Positions 41,853-43,056 of a DNA stretch of 43,056 nt are shown here, one piece after another; positions within the stretch are counted from its first letter, which is position 1, and each line of letters starts with the position of its first letter. The DNA is taken from positions 1 through 43,056 of the forward strand of contig DEHC01000071.1 of NCBI GenBank assembly GCA_002351705.1. The letters run 5' to 3'. The stretch is from Gammaproteobacteria bacterium UBA2810 (GTDB lineage: Bacteria; Pseudomonadota; Gammaproteobacteria; Enterobacterales; Succinivibrionaceae). The translations under genes were made by a program, and so were the position numbers. The notes under the pieces were generated by a model. The model searched no databases and had not been told where the DNA came from. It saw nothing but the letters and a program-made list of their open reading frames with translations.

Positions 41853-42779
41853 ATGGCATTCAGAGGCATCGGGCTGGGCAATATCTCACTGGCTGATTTC
41901 AGAAGTCAGAACCTCGTTTTTGCTGACAAGACCCCTTACGTTCAGAAGTTTGAGGAGCTGAAGTCAGGAGCAGTTGTTTTTCTGAGGCCGAGACGCTTCG
42001 GGAAGACGCTTTTCACAAATATTCTGCAGAGCTACTACGACAGAAGCCTGGCATCTAAGTTTGATGACTGCTTCCGCGGTACCTGGATTCACAGTCACAG
42101 AACGCCTCTCGCTAGTTCCTTTTACTGCCTCCGGCTTGACTTCTCTCTGGTGCCGTCTCAGCCGTCACTGATCAAAGGGGGGCTGACAGGCGCACTGAAC
42201 TCAGGGCTGACCCGTTTTACCGTAAGCTACCCGGACATCGGGCTGCCTCCTGACAGGCTCAGACCTGAACTCTATGACTCACCTGTCAGCCTGTTTCTGG
42301 CCTTTATAAATAATTTCCTGCTGCGAGCCGGGCCGGATGCAAGGCTTTTTCTAATCATCGACGAATATGATCATTTTGCAAATGATGTTCTTTCGTCAGA
42401 CCGCGAGGCATTCCGCGAGCTTACATCAACCGCTGCAGAACATGAGGGATTAATCAAAAACTTCTACGCCTGCATAAAAAGCTTTTCCGGAAACTCCCCG
42501 TGGACACCAATAGCAAGGGTATTCATTACAGGAGTGTCTGCAGTATCACTCGATTCAGTAACTTCGGGCTTCAATATTGCCAAAAATATCAGTTCAGATG
42601 CAAGGTTCAGCGCCATGGCGGGATTCACGCGCGACGAACTGTCGATGGTAGTTGATGAAACAGTGGATTTCAGCCGTCTTGACGGAATAACCAAAGAGCT
42701 GGTTATGGAAGTTATGGAGAAGCGCTATGACGGTTACCTTAACTTCCCGCCCATATTTTCTAAGTACCAATTAATCTGA
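41853..42779 (+). CDS. Truncated AAA-ATPase-like (DUF1703-type) protein
   Basis: The N-terminal ATPase part of a widespread accessory family whose full members run about 500-560 residues and end in a PD-(D/E)XK nuclease-like domain. Only 308 residues remain from ATG 41853. This start is chosen because MAFRGIGLGNISLADFR leads into the family opening FADKTPYVQKF; the frame is open upstream to 41754. Walker A is the family form RPRRFGKT (45-52) and Walker B is LIIDEYDHFAND. FITGVSAVSLDSVTSGFNIAKNIS is also typical. The sequence reaches KRYDGYLNFP, just before the usual junction with the nuclease part, and then runs into AT-rich DNA and a stop. The C-terminal domain is missing, probably because of the adjacent insertion sequence. 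Confidence 0.8.
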   Translation: MAFRGIGLGNISLADFRSQNLVFADKTPYVQKFEELKSGAVVFLRPRRFGKTLFTNILQSYYDRSLASKFDDCFRGTWIHSHRTPLASSFYCLRLDFSLVPSQPSLIKGGLTGALNSGLTRFTVSYPDIGLPPDRLRPELYDSPVSLFLAFINNFLLRAGPDARLFLIIDEYDHFANDVLSSDREAFRELTSTAAEHEGLIKNFYACIKSFSGNSPWTPIARVFITGVSAVSLDSVTSGFNIAKNISSDARFSAMAGFTRDELSMVVDETVDFSRLDGITKELVMEVMEKRYDGYLNFPPIFSKYQLI

Positions 42780-43056
42780 CATAAACGTTCTTATTCAAAA
42801 ATCATTTTATAAATCCTAACCTATTGTATTATCTAATTTATTCCGAAAATAAAGCTTTTAAATGATACTTATTTAATATATAATGTACTTATAATTATTT
42901 GATTATAAGCACATTGGGATGTCAACTTATGTATATTGTGTATCGAACAACAGCTGACGGCAGCAAATATGCGTCTGCAGCTGTATCCAAGAGGGCTGGG
43001 GCAAAGACATCCATTACTTACACCTACCTTGGACGGGTTCTCGATGAAAAGGCCGG
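42780..43056 (+). mobile_element. Left end of an IS1634-type insertion sequence (partial)
   Basis: Extremely AT-rich DNA (42780-42928) leads into a transposase start. The exact left boundary is not visible because the right inverted repeat lies outside the window. It may begin slightly inside the truncated ATPase gene. Confidence 0.5.
42929..43056 (+). CDS. IS1634-family transposase, N-terminal fragment (runs off the window)
   Basis: The first 42 codons are visible: MYIVYRTTADGSKYASAAVS and then KRAGAKTSITYTYLGRVLDE. The DGxxYA-xxxSKR-G-K-xxxxYLGRVLD pattern is the usual opening of IS1634/IS4-type transposases, which use a DDE active site further along. No stop is met before the window end, so the gene is cut by the window and is not shown to be broken. 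The family call rests only on this short N-terminus. ATG 42929 is preceded by GGGAT at about 8-12 bases. Confidence 0.65.
   Translation, partial: MYIVYRTTADGSKYASAAVSKRAGAKTSITYTYLGRVLDEKA

Overview
The window is GC-rich, densely coding gammaproteobacterial chromosome. Lineage evidence is the pepA-holC-valS gene order, a BarA-type tripartite hybrid kinase, TamA/TamB, LptF/LptG and exonuclease I. Frequent AGG arginine codons, together with the mix of accessory families, would fit a host-associated member of the Aeromonadales/Succinivibrionaceae, but that placement is only an inference.

Layout, left to right. (1) 1-1260: an Hsp20 small heat-shock protein on the minus strand with a sigma-32-like promoter and its own terminator, then two translationally coupled small minus-strand genes of unknown function, one a zinc-ribbon protein. 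(2) 1656-6591: a tight three-gene plus-strand operon: an McrB-like AAA+ ATPase with a long coiled coil, an McrC-like DUF2357 PD-(D/E)XK nuclease, and a 140-residue orphan joined by a 4-bp stop/start overlap. This is the strongest candidate for an under-described defence system here. (3) 6844-10762: a short-chain dehydrogenase, a rhamnan-synthesis-F-like glycosyltransferase and a PIG-L deacetylase, probably for surface glycan. The PIG-L gene has a near-consensus CRP site at its start and a 6 x 7-bp tandem repeat just after its stop. (4) 11031-19256: tamA-tamB, an unrecognised gene, and sbcB. (5) 19339-22314: a GT8 glycosyltransferase, a membrane-anchored small protein and a polytopic GtrII/DUF6056-like protein, with overlapping or near-touching genes. 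(6) 22364-23797: a frameshifted DUF4143-type ATPase flanked by three copies of a 34-bp palindrome. (7) 23929-29129: pepA-holC-valS on the minus strand, with an internal terminator before valS. (8) 29311-31669: lptF-lptG, followed by an aqpZ pseudogene with two single-base deletions. (9) 32662-35183: tRNA-Leu(CAA), then a polar amino-acid ABC transporter (glnHPQ-like) with an intergenic terminator after the binding-protein gene. (10) 35254-38190: barA. (11) 38538-41678: a 1046-residue Sel1-repeat protein behind an AT-rich leader. (12) 41853-43056: a truncated AAA-ATPase-like gene followed by very AT-rich DNA and the start of an IS1634-type transposase cut by the window edge.

Envelope functions dominate: outer-membrane protein and LPS export (TamAB, LptFG), glycan synthesis and modification (RgpF-like, PIG-L, GT8 cassette) and nutrient uptake. 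Defence-like and mobile genes sit between them. No CRISPR array, rRNA or prophage was seen.
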